64,000 nucleotides of DNA from Lepidostoma basale (Eukaryota; Arthropoda; Insecta; Trichoptera; Lepidostomatidae). This document shows, piece after piece, positions 25,701 through 34,500 of the stretch. The first letter of the stretch is position 1; every line of letters begins with the position of its first letter. Where the stretch lies: contig JAHDVF020000010.1 of the NCBI GenBank assembly GCA_022606425.2, forward strand, positions 3,472,001 through 3,536,000, in the 5' to 3' direction. A program made the translations under genes and the position numbers. Under the pieces are notes generated by a model. The model was not told where the DNA came from, searched no databases, and worked only from the letters and a program-made list of their open reading frames with translations.

Positions 25701-27906
25701 AACACAAATTATATAAAATACAATGATATCAAATAAAATAACAAATAAAAATAATTTAACACATAATGTTCTTTTCGATAGTGCACTTGTCGTCAGCAGA
25801 ACGATCCGAACATTTGGGTTTATTTAATTTTTATTCCACGTTTTTTTTAATTAACTGTAATTAGGCACTTAAAACAATCCAAACACCAGCAAAAACTTTA
25901 AAATATTATTGAAGAATTTATTCAAATTGTCATTGGAACAAATGAAAAATTTATTTTTACACCTGTCAAAATTCTTTTTATTAATGAAAAAACTTTGTAT
26001 AATTTTAAAATCAAAACAGTGAAAATGTATTTTGTGCCACAAATAACTATCATAAAGTGCGGCAACAATCAAATTGACCAAAACAATTCACTTATACACG
26101 AAATATCTCCAAATTTACGGGAGCACCACATGAACCAAACCAAATTTTCAAAATCAAAAAATTAGCATAAAGCTTATAATTGTTATTGAAATTTTTTGGT
26201 AGAAGTTTATAGTATCTAATGGAGATACATAAAACTATTTTATTCGATTTATTTTAAAAGAAATATAATAAATACTCGTTTTCTTTAATAAACTTGAGGC
26301 TGTTTGCTGTTTTGCAAATATAATCTACAATTTAATTGCATGATTGTTTTGGCGGGAAATAAACACCAGAATATGGTATTTCTATTATTTTTACAAGGTG
26401 TCTCAAAAGAAAGTTTATATCATTCATTAATATGTTATGTGGAGACGTTAGAAGACTTCTTGATGCCGGAATTGCAAAACTTTCCTGGCTATAACCAAAG
26501 AATATGGTTCCAGCAGGACTGAGCAACGTCACACGACCAATACGTCTTTGCCACGAGTTCGTGAAATTTTCCCTGGTAAATTGATCTCCAGGAGAGGTGA
26601 CATTAATTGGCCTCCACACAGTCCTGATTTAACCCCTATGAACTTTTTCCTGTGGGGTTATCTCAAATCCAAAGTTTACGCCAATAAACCGGCTTTCCTG
26701 GTGCATTTGGGAGAAAATATTCATCACAAAATGGCAGCCATCACGGAGTCTACCTGCCGAGCCGTCATAAGAAATTTTACTGTTCGACTAAATGAGTGCC
26801 GCGAACGAGAGGGTTTACATTTGGACTGTATTATTTTTAACCGTCGCGTTGCCATGTGGTCAATTGAGTTTCCACTGCCAATTTAAAGTTGATTTTCTTA
26901 AAACCTATGGACCCTTATATTATAAAAAAAATTGTTATCCTCCATTGAAGTGTTCTCAATATTTCGTAATAAAAAAAAGCAAAAAATTACTTCCTTCATC
27001 CCAAAAAAAAAATTTTTTTAAGACTGCCCTCACCTTCATTCGTGTTAAGGTAGAATTTGTTTTGCTAATATTTACAACTTTATCAAAAGTGACAAATACT
27101 TAATCGCTGTTTTGAACGTATTATAAATTATATGTTTGGCCTTTTCTCATAGGTACGTAATAATACTGACTGTGGACGGAAACGCAGCACGCAACTTAAT
27201 AATATCAGAACTGTGAAAATATTAACACTTAACCAAAAGGGATAAATATTAATACGTACTCGTTGTCTTGAACGTACTATACATTTTGCCTAGGTGCCTT
27301 TATCATACGTAAAATTATAGCGCCACGGCGCGCGGCGCGCGCGGCGGGGCGAGACAAGTTCATACTTGGTGTCAGTTGCTCATATGCTGTGTCGCATTCT
27401 ATATCAGAAATCGCATGGTTCCAGAAAAAAATTAACAATGATATGTTTTTCAAATAATCCATGTATGTTATAGATATCGATCTATTCTTAATGAAATTCC
27501 CTACAAGATGACATAAATTAAATTTTGATTCATCGAGTCATATGCTTGATATTTAGATAAAGTTAGCGGTAAACTGAATTGACCACATGGGAGCGAGCGT
27601 TTTGTTTTGAACACGGTACGTTAAGGGTTAAGAAATAAATAAATTGATCCACTAAATATTAACTTTCTTTTGAGACACCTTATATGATCTACATTTTATT
27701 GCATGATTATTGTTCTGGCGGAAGGAAACATCAATATGTATACGGTATTCCTATTATTTGTATTGTTTTTTTAATGTCATCTTTTGTTTCCCAGGGACAG
27801 CAGCCCCAACAGGACTCTGTTCACGGAGAAGCTACTGGATGACCGCGTGGAGTCGGCGCTCTCGTATTATGAATTCCTGCAGCACATCAAGTCTCTGATT
27901 AAATAA
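7730..27906 (+). CDS. Sec24AB: Sec24A/B-type COPII coat cargo adaptor, complete, 14 coding exons
   Basis: Coding exons: 7730-9159, 12104-12206, 12294-12420, 12965-13300, 14898-15061, 16106-16179, 16868-17019, 19480-19633, 19985-20160, 22113-22223, 22731-22900, 23931-24151, 24900-25136, 27795-27906. The joined length is 3567 nt (1188 residues) with every phase consistent. Sec24 pairs with Sec23 in the inner COPII coat at ER exit sites and selects cargo. Seen: Pro/Ser/Asn/Gln-rich tail (1-475); zinc finger with Cys 524, 527, 545, 548 (CRAC...CNLC); trunk domain from about 590 (PQPAAYTFLLDVS, LPGDTRTMLAFICYDHAVHYY); GGRITVFQTAL; ATDFYKRLALDCSG; beta-sandwich KIGFEAVMRVRC, HTFHGSFFVRSTDLLSL, PDAGFGMQLTIEESL; helical RRIRVHTMCLPVV, DRSLTSSLSDAREALLNA; then AFRTGMSTRLDDRVAAMC, which is typical of Sec24A/B rather than C/D; gelsolin-like end. 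ATG 7730 is chosen because the acceptor at 7717 excludes the upstream in-frame ATG at 7649. Introns carry most of the local repeats. Confidence 0.96.
8737..8917 (+). repeat. In-frame Pro/Gly/Asn repeats in the Sec24 N-terminal tail
   Basis: About seven imperfect units of 24-27 bases encode variants of SGPLNGPP (SGPLNGPP, LGPQNGPP, SGPINGPP, SGPLMNPT, SGPPLGP). They lie in exon 1 and keep frame. Low-complexity proline tails are usual in Sec24, but this periodic block is a local expansion likely to vary in length between alleles. Confidence 0.85.
10375..10497 (+). pseudogene. Short acidic reading frame, possibly a transposase N-terminus
   Basis: ATG at 10375 opens 40 codons beginning MFFPDENKSDDELCVDNLS, rich in Asp/Glu/Ser, ending at TAA. 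Acidic starts of this kind are found in piggyBac-like transposases, and TTAA-flanked MITEs occur in the window, but no downstream transposase sequence follows. Assignment is speculative. Confidence 0.2.
11640..12000 (-). mobile_element. Non-LTR retrotransposon 3' fragment (TTAG-tailed family)
   Basis: On the - strand it shares the degenerate C-terminal frame and UTR of the family best seen at 51680-51979: the segments around gtaaacga-tgt, gatcg-tgtcacat-ttcctcggtctt, and gactccgcatgtagccgac. Stops and indels make it a relic. It lies in Sec24 intron 1. Confidence 0.6.
12499..12741 (+). mobile_element. tRNA-derived SINE (Gly-like head), copy a
   Basis: The head has a degenerate A box (ccttggtgacagagtg), an anticodon-loop-like ttgccac and a B box (ggggctcaattccc). 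The body is shared with the copies at 21834, 43634, 51050 and 55362: gaattcatgtggcaataaaatggcgata, tatctatcacat, tttacatcgattt. The 3' end has caacaaaataataat. It sits in the Sec24 intron between exons 3 and 4. Confidence 0.8.
13984..14836 (+). mobile_element. Degenerate mariner element, copy 1
   Basis: Terminal sequences gggaaaaagtttggga (left) and the reverse complement of ccacaaacttttgc (right) resemble mariner inverted repeats. Internal translation in several frames gives mariner transposase landmarks: CVITGDEKWI (first catalytic D), HNNARPH (second D replaced by N), then LGWEVLMHPPYSSDIAPSVYHLL where the family has APSDYHL, so the third D is also lost. Stops and frameshifts are frequent; it is inactive. 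It lies in Sec24 intron 4. Confidence 0.85.
15290..15640. repeat. Probable LINE-derived segment
   Basis: GC-richer island in Sec24 intron 5 with motifs such as gatcgctccaggctgaagg and the run ggtaccattccatgcaatgctttaaag, like 3' parts of non-LTR elements. No intact frame. Family not identified. Confidence 0.35.
15640..16060 (-). mobile_element. LINE 3' fragment (TTAG-tailed family)
   Basis: Shares with 54855-55345 the - strand segments ttgatt-tggtcatgcc, ttcctcagtcttccgtgac, cacatcgttaacatatac, tgtgatgtcagcatttgaa, gcttcgcttccatattcaggttgg and the end ttttggataggcttttgtttgcgatgacaac-like block. Broken frame. Located in Sec24 intron 5. Confidence 0.6.
17850..18115 (+). mobile_element. Non-LTR reverse transcriptase C-terminal relic
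   Basis: A + strand frame with defects reads KLVKRNTKILIYKRLIKPVL, then TYVSETWVITKN and AAFERRILRAVI. This is the connection/thumb-like region downstream of the polymerase core in RTE/jockey-like LINEs (family pattern: LI-P-L-YG-ETW, then FER-ILR). It lies in the intron between Sec24 exons 7 and 8. Confidence 0.7.
18403..18898. mobile_element. TA-flanked pogo/Tigger-like MITE, copy 1
   Basis: Begins CAGTGAAACCCCTATTTTAC and ends with the inverse (CCAGGTTTCCCTG), flanked by TA on both sides. The same end type is seen at 20331-21141. 496 bp, no coding capacity. Confidence 0.75.
18997..19187 (+). mobile_element. tRNA-Arg(CCT)-derived SINE, copy 1
   Basis: The tRNA-like head has A box tggtctaggggatagaacg, an anticodon loop reading ctCCTaa, and B box gggttcgagcctgg. 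It continues with a body shared with 53207-53389 (accagattccttcttcataa, ttttctgctcatattgaag, atatcattgatttaaatc) and a poly(A)-rich tail. The acceptor stem does not pair, so it is not a functional tRNA. Confidence 0.85.
19731..19896. mobile_element. Inverted-repeat MITE (aaacgtctgttttctagaag family), copy 1
   Basis: Left arm atgaaaacgtctgttttcta / gaagttcaattatggtttat and right arm accatataaaacttctagaa form a long hairpin around gcatcattaaatg / catttaataatgc. Related arms occur at 22020-22095 (one arm) and 55646-55772. No coding capacity; in Sec24 intron 8. Confidence 0.7.
20331..21141 (-). mobile_element. pogo/Tigger-like DNA transposon, internally deleted, with transposase remnant
   Basis: Near-perfect terminal inverted repeats CAGTGAAACCTCTATCTTA / its inverse, flanked by TA (20329-20330 and 21142-21143). 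On the - strand 20801-20541 an open frame encodes a C-terminal piece with ENLCDACLKETEEEVDVDEE, then PFSEACTMFERLKTFF, the acidic-plus-helix tail seen in Tigger/jerky-type DDE proteins. The DDE core is missing. 811 bp; located in the intron between Sec24 exons 9 and 10. Confidence 0.75.
21173..21598. mobile_element. TTAA-flanked MITE with 86-bp internal tandem duplication
   Basis: TTAA at 21169-21172 and 21599-21602 bound a 426-bp unit whose ends are inverted (ggtggtgatagacg... / ...cgtctatcaccca). Inside, 21177-21262 is repeated exactly at 21263-21348. GC-rich relative to its surroundings. TTAA duplication is the mark of piggyBac-type transposition. No coding frame. Confidence 0.8.
21834..22008 (+). 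mobile_element. tRNA-derived SINE (Gly-like family), 5'-truncated copy b
   Basis: Lacks the tRNA head; begins at the tgattgtcacactgtctttc region and continues with gaattcacatgacaataaaa, tggcgatagattagc, tatctatcacatgtcacgag, and the 3' aacaaaataataataataat tail. Same orientation as copy a. Confidence 0.75.
22020..22098. repeat. Single arm of the aaacgtctgttttctagaag MITE family
   Basis: Contains gcgaaacatgtcattcac and aaaacttctaaaaaacagac followed by gttttcattcat, matching the right arm of 19731-19896. It abuts the acceptor of Sec24 exon 10 at 22113, so the repeat supplies the sequence just upstream of the splice site. Confidence 0.6.
23136..23500. repeat. Minisatellite, about 9 units of 40-42 bp
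   Basis: Units read cgccaagtagaccacttcc / gaatggtattttttctctttt with small indels and point changes. The array sits in Sec24 intron 11 (22901-23930). Repetition leaves open frames on both strands, which are not genes. Confidence 0.92.
24291..24570. mobile_element. TTAA-flanked MITE (CCGCCCTAA family), copy A
   Basis: TTAA at 24287-24290 and 24571-24574; ends CCGCCCTAAGCATATGAACG and the inverse of CTTACAGTTAGGGCGG. 280 bp. Copy B at 47624-47940 is in the opposite orientation. Shared body includes cacactttgactgtac and the acaagtatggtagttttaca run. piggyBac-type by target site. In Sec24 intron 12. Confidence 0.8.
25496..25690 (-). mobile_element. LINE 3' terminus, TTAG-tailed family
   Basis: On + it reads aactaactaactaaccatcac, then gtctccccgaaggggtaggc, agaaagaatggactgccaca, and gacgcggtgtgatgggttgc with caataggcatctcccgc. 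Nearly the same block occurs at 40165-40345 and (inverted) 32575-32722. The ACTA/TTAG run is the 3' tail. In Sec24 intron 13. Confidence 0.75.
26394..27682 (+). mobile_element. Tc1/mariner-superfamily element with 21-bp TIRs, transposase C-terminal relic
   Basis: Ends AAGGTGTCTCAAAAGAAAGT and its exact inverse at 27662-27681. Frames at 26404-26886 read the C-terminal half of a DDE transposase: NFPGYNQRIWFQQD then a TGA, later FPGKLISRRGDINWPPHSPD and LTPMNFFLWGYLKSKVY. The family has a D where MNFF has N, so the last catalytic acid is lost. The N-terminal half is absent. The remaining 800 bp are AT-rich except a GC-rich burst at 27321-27352. In Sec24 intron 13. Confidence 0.8.
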
Positions 27907-29020
27907 TTCAGTTGTTGAATCGGAATTGAGTTTGGTTGTAAATACATCCTGACCTTACTTACTTTATTTTTTTTGTTGCAATGAGTTAACTCAAGAGTGT
28001 TTATGTTACTGAGGAGTAGTGTGTCTAGATCATAATATTATGCCCATGTAATATTGTCTATGAATCAATATTTTATTTATTTTTAATATTTCCAATTGAA
28101 TTAATGTATTTTATAAGTTTGTACACTTTTATCCAACTGGCCTTTGTTTGATATTATTTAGCAAAGGGTTACATATTGTCTTGGTTAGGTGCACACTCCA
28201 CTTACAGTTCTGCCTGGCCGTAGCCTTTGTCATTATACTCTGCAGCTAATTTTAACGACTTAATTTACTCCAACAGTAGTCCTTTGCTATTTTTGGTGGC
28301 TCTGCTCCTTATAAATTCAATATAACGGGATTTTCTTTCTATAAATATTAAATTTTATTTATTTTCATTGTACTTTATTTTAAAAAGTACTGTATTTACT
28401 ATTTTGTCTTTAAATTTATCTTAATGTATGCGAAAAAATTTCAACAAAATCATATCCAAATATCTGATTTATTATTATTAGCCTTGAGTCAATTAATTTA
28501 TGTTTCATTTAGTTGGCAATGTGGATCTGCAAAAATGTGAGGGGTTTCTTTTATAAATGTCTAACTTAAAAGATTCAAGTAAAGGGCTGCTGGTCAATGT
28601 AGATATCCAACCATCAGGTGGGAACCTACGCATCTGTGTAATATGTTTTCTCTTCACCTGCTTAGTGTGTATCATTTCATTACTTAAACTGAAAGTTTAT
28701 TGCGGCATACTTCCAGAAGATTGATATTTGTAGGCTACTGTTGTATTCCAAGAGATTGTTGAAGCAAATACCACCCGGTTGTTCCATGGAGTTAATTCAC
28801 AAATAAATTAGTGATTGTTTCTGCAATGGTATTTGATTTACACTAATTATACACCGTTATCACATTTTCTACAATGTTATTAATGTTAATGTTATAAAAT
28901 TATCCAGGGGTAATTTTGCCTATTACTTGTTTTAGATTTACTATGTATATTGTTTAATTTATATAATCTTAATGCATTCATGAAAATTATTTATATGTAA
29001 TAAAATTTATTAAAAGCAAT
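27907..29020 (+). other. Sec24 3' UTR and downstream
   Basis: Follows the TAA at 27904-27906. A polyadenylation-like AATAAA lies at about 28999; several weaker A/T-rich signals precede it. No other gene seen. Confidence 0.45.
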
Positions 29021-30149
29021 CTAAACCTAAAAATGAATGTCTTAACATGTTTCTCTAGTCAAATCACTCATTACTCACTAATCCCCGCCCATCATAATTT
29101 CCTCATTTCGCTACTTTGTTCATCTCTAATTGTACGACTGCTAATAAAATATTTTTGTTGATTTGAAAAGATAAGGGTATTCAGTGTAAATTGATCATAT
29201 TTACTCAGACTTGAAGTGCTCTCGCGTGGCCTCGAAACACTGCATATATCTATATTGATTATATAGCCGTGTTCCAGATGATTCTGCCCCCCAGACCGAG
29301 ATTTAACTAGCTTCCCTCGCCCTTCGTATTACTCAGGTCCGCGCAGGGAACAGATTTATTCTATAGAATCGAATAAGGAAACTGGTGATAATCGACATAA
29401 TTATTTTATTTTAATTCTTTGTACATTTAAAATAAGTAAACAGTCAATATGACTGGCTTTACATACCAAAATATTTATATTAACAAACACATACATACTT
29501 ATGCTTATTCTATTATAAGTTATGTTTTTAAGTTTTGCCAGTACATAGTATAGAGCGTTGGGTGCGGAGTCCACAACAGGTTGATTCGTTTCAATTTAGC
29601 GCAACAAGATAAACATGAATGTAACGTAGTTCATTAGTACACTTTGCTGCAGAGTTTTTTTTCACTACTTTCTACGTTAATAATGTGTTCTGCAATCTGG
29701 TGTGGACTTATGGTTTTAATAATAATTTGATGTATACATATTTGGAAACAAATCATTATTTGCATGTTAGGTTATTGTTTGTTGCTTAAACATAATCTGT
29801 ATAGTTAATTTTTAAAAAAATGTATGGAAAATGGATAATAAAGTCTTTAAAGATACGGAGTTTGTTTAGTAAAACAGCATTACTCACAAGCACACATACT
29901 TATATTTGAGATATTTAAATTCTACATTGCAGTACAACAAAACAAAATACAGCAATAAACTGAAAATAAATACACCATAGACACAAGGTAACTGTATATA
30001 ACAATAAAAAAATAAATAAAAAACTAATAAACATTTTTAAAGCTTGTACATGCTTTTTTTAATAGCTAGAAACATTTTTTATATATCCGTCTGCTTAAAG
30101 GACACAATATGGAGAAACAAGCATATTACTAGATAGCAAGGTATGAATT

Positions 30150-30540
30150 TAAAAAATCTCTGTAAGACCCATTATGACATGGTATAGAAACCAGAGATGA
30201 CAGTCAGGACTTCAGATATCTGAGATGATAATACTGCGAACTATAGCAGAGGACTCTCAGGGAAAGGGTTAGAAACTGGAATAAAAGAGACCCGTCAGAC
30301 AGAAGACATTGTAACATGGGGCACTAAAAGACAGTGGTACTTGAGAGACCACATAGATACGATGGACGATGCAAGAATTCCCCATGTGGTTACCCACAAT
30401 ACACCCATGGGACATCACCTTCTCAGGAAGACTACCAAAAAGATGTAAAGATAGCTGGTGTTCCACTTCCCAAGAGGATGACCCCCGTTCAAGAACAGAT
30501 CAGTGATCTAAAATAAGATGGAGAAGAATCGTTTTTTACG
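30150..30540 (+). mobile_element. Decayed LINE reverse transcriptase C-terminal fragment
   Basis: A broken + frame reads SLRPIMTWYRNQR, then EMIILRTIAEDSQG and TEDIVTWGTKRQWYLRDHID. The order (RP-YG-like, ILR-I, then K-QW-GHI) is that of the tail of RTE-like endonuclease/reverse transcriptases. Multiple stops. Confidence 0.5.
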
Positions 30541-31307
30541 ATCTCAAAAATCAATTGTTTTTGATTTTCGTGGCTAGCACAACCAACCATAGTTTTTTTT
30601 AATTGATCCGAGTTTTACCATTTCTGTTTACTTATCGTACATAATTGCAGTCATTGTCCAGAATATGTTAATTACATGGCACGTTTTTAAATCATTGTAT
30701 CTGCACCAAAAAAAACATACTTAACCTAAAAAAATGGTTTACTTACTTTATAGATAATAAATAGTTAAGCAAGGAAATACAAATATATATACATTTATTT
30801 TTTAAAGAGACTGAAATACAAAGTATTTTTTTGGTTTATTTTTTCTTATTTAACTTAAAACTACAGAAGACTAAAACTAAAACTTATTATATTACAAATT
30901 CACTGATGATCATTATGAATAGTTGGCGGTAAGTGATGAGACAAAAACCAATGTCATTTGTAAGATCAAAGATCAAAAAAAGATCATTGTATTATTATTA
31001 TTATTATTACTTGATATAAATTAAATTTGATATCGAATTGTATTATGGAATGTCTGAAGAATTATATTAAAACTATTTAATTCAAGTTGAATTCTTGGGC
31101 ATATCATCTTCTTAGATAGTCTTTTCGAAGGTACCAGCCTGGAGGCTATTTCATGTAGGAAATTTCTTTCTTGGTTGCTAAGGTTGGATATTATTGGATG
31201 GTGAGAGGAGGGTTCTTGGAGGATGTGGTGGGTTGGGTCCCACATTTGGAACCTACTACCCAGGTAGGAAGGAGTGTGGAGGGGTCGGGGGTGACCTTAG
31301 ACAGGGG

Positions 31308-31356
31308 CCAAGGTCATGGGTGGAGACCGAAGGACAGTGACAGAAAGTGACCTTGG
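31308..31356. promoter_or_regulatory. Paired CCAAGGTCA nuclear-receptor-like sites
   Basis: CCAAGGTCA at 31308-31316 and its inverse TGACCTTGG at 31348-31356, with a third half-site TGACCTT at 31292-31298. CCAAGGTCA fits the YCAAGGYCR consensus of FTZ-F1/ERR-type monomeric receptors. The surrounding DNA is G-rich, which raises chance occurrence; function is unproven. Confidence 0.3.
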
Positions 31357-31594
31357 GTGGGGACCGATTGATCCTGAGTACAGAACCAAGTGCGATGGGA
31401 GTGGCCATGGGAGGACACTGATATGGCAATGGGGTTGAGATAAGGATGGTGGAAAGGGAGGGAGGAGTATATCATATCTTAATACTACCATGACACATGT
31501 GAAAATGACAGGAATTACATATTTAATTTTTTACCGTTTAAATGAACATTCATAATGATTTCTGTTGACTCATCGATCATGAAATCATGTTTTC

Positions 31595-34500
31595 TCAAGA
31601 TGACTCTTTGTTACTTCTCTCAGATTGCTTTGCAATTTCTTCTTCTTGCAGTAAAGGAACGTTTCCAGGACTAACAAATGTGTCATGAAGAGTTCTCAAA
31701 TGCCGTAGTAAATTAGATTTGACATTAAAACCTTTGTTACACAGGCCACATATGAAAGGTCGTTCTCCTGCAAACCAATGTAATCATTATATAATCAACT
31801 TTTTTTTCAAACTACTTTAGGGGGAAGAGATTCATTTTTTTAAATGCTGCAGGAAAGCAGAATCATTCAAATTTATAAGCAAAAGAATATTATTCATATT
31901 TAACAGTGAGTTCACTAATTTTGATAAACAACTGTAAACATGACAACAGGATCAATTATATCCTGCAATTGTTTTTATAAATTATTTATATTAACCCTTA
32001 ACGGATGTAAGTCACCTCTGATGTGACATGTGTATGGCACATGTGAGGTGAAATGATGAATCTTGTTGTCCGTGGAATTTGCGCGTAATTACTTTGTCAG
32101 TTAAGTGTTACCAATGGAACAATTAACATATATGGTGCCTTTTTTAAATTAAATATTGATAGAATAACATATACAAAAGATAGCATCCGATAAGGGTTAA
32201 CTATTAATAAATTGATTAATAATTAAATGACGAGTCACCATTCAATTATATCATAATTTACCTGTATGAGTTCTTAGATGAATTACCATGGAAGCGTGAG
32301 ATGGGAATATTTTCTTGCAGTGGTCGCAAGTTTTCTTTTGTTCTCCATATACATGCCTGTTGTGCCGACGCGGAGGGGAACTGTTGTTGGATAGGGCCAA
32401 TTCTGAAACACATTTAGAATCATTCACTGTACTTAAATACATTTAAAATATGGTTTGAGCATGTACCTTGAACGTTATAATAAGTTTTGTTTATTTATTG
32501 TACTCCTATTGTGAGAGTGCACGTAAGTCAAGACAGCTGTGGCTGGTGTTATCAAGACAATACTAATTATATGTGGCGATGAGGTTCGCAACCCATCACA
32601 CCGCGTCTCTCGTGTAGGCGAAAAGAGAAGAATGGAGTGCAGCATCGATTAAAGTGTTGCAGTTCATTCTTTCTGTCTACCCTTTCGGGGAAACGGCGTG
32701 ATGGTTAGTTAGTTAGTTAGTTTACTAATTATTCCAGAAGGATTACCTGTTTCTGTGTGAGTATTTTGGATATGGCGAACCCATTCCCCGGGGTTAGGGA
32801 ATAGCTTTTGGCACAAGTCACACCTCAGAAGGGCCGTTGCTTCTTCAGTGTCATCGCTCTGGAGATAGATATACATTAGGACATTTCGCTTTTCTGAATG
32901 TGAACTAAATACAAGTGATGTAAATATCTTTCTCAGTATTTTAAGGACAAATTATTGTTAATATTAATTTTTATATAATGTCACCACAATCAATTTGCAA
33001 TGATAATTAATGTTATTTCAAATATAAGTTCAGAAACTAACAGCTGATCTTGCCTTTCTCTTCCGTGTTTGCGGGCTGACCTCAGAGTGGGTTTGTATGT
33101 GACGCACCCATTCTGCAGGAATTTGGAACACTTCGAAACACAATTCACATGTCAGGGGACTATATTCCTAAAAAAAATTACTTATTGATTAAAAAAGTAC
33201 TTATTGATTAGGAATATATTGCATTTATAATATCGCACGCTTAATAGAATACTGGCTTAACTCGAAAAAGCAAGTTTTGCCCAATCTGACATGAGTCGGT
33301 GTTTCAACAAAAACAGTCGAAAAACACGTACGAATGGATAGCGTTAACATTGTGAAAAATAGATGCACAGCGTAAACACAAGCCTCTGTCTAATGTTAAC
33401 TCAATTATGACCTAAACCATAATCGGGTCAGTTTACTATTAAGCGTGCGATATATTCCTATAAGAAATTATAATATATTCCTACTAGAAATTATTTCAAT
33501 TACATTAGAAGAAAACGTTTTATTATGACATTGTAAATATTCTTAATTTGCAAGCAATTATAGTTTAAATAAGGAAAAAATTAATGAATTAAAAATTCCT
33601 TAATAGTATTTTTCTTGCCGTCTCCTCTGCGAAGGTTGGCGATTTGGGCTATTTCCACCTTGTTGACTGCGATATATTCAGTTTAATTCCACTAAGGTTT
33701 AATGGCTTCGATGATCTGCCAAAACCGGTCGAAGCCATAAACCTTAGTAGAATTAAACTTAATATGTACTATAAAGGAATCTTTAATTATTTTTTATTTT
33801 CATTATACAATGAACTTCTAACAAGAAATTTAAAATAACAATATTAATACTTTTATTATAATTTAAATAATATTTTACCTGTTCCTCTTCTTCCATATCT
33901 TCGACATCATCAAGCTCAGACTTGATGGTGAGTTCGGATTGTAAAATACTTTCAGGATCCGGACCATCATTATTTTCCCAATCGGGCTCCGGTTTAATGA
34001 TGATGTCACATAAGTTTTTTTCTTCTATTTCTGCTGAAAAATTAGATAAACAATTAAAAAAAATAAACATATGTTTTTTTAATTACAATAAATACTATCT
34101 TCCTCATAAATCAATACCTTTAAACATATCAGTTACATCTGTGCCCATTTTCAGAACACTTTCCTTCCTTAATTCAGTTTGTGTTTTAGTTTTAGGATGA
34201 TCGAGTTTAGATTTTTTTGCATATTTTTTTAATGTCTTCTTTAAACATGTTTTTGATGCAGTGTTATTTGAATTGGTGGGTTCCTGGTTTTCACACATAA
34301 TAGGCAGATCTGGTTTCACAATAATAGTTTGGGCAGTCTGCATCGGTCCGAGAGACCTTAAAGGTGAGTTGGCATCTGTTGTTTTAATGAACACCAGCTT
34401 TGGTGGGCCAATGAAGGATTGTCGGGATATATTTATATGTTGGAGAGGAGTGTAAGCCTTCAGCAGCTTTTCGTCTTTTTTCACGGTTATTTTTGGCTTT

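Larger units (their letters stand above)
29021..31594. other. Intergenic region between convergent Sec24 and BTB-ZF genes
   Basis: Mostly AT-rich. It contains a decayed LINE fragment (30150-30540) and a G-rich block (31180-31480) with two CCAAGGTCA sites. No exon with supported borders was found. Confidence 0.5.
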
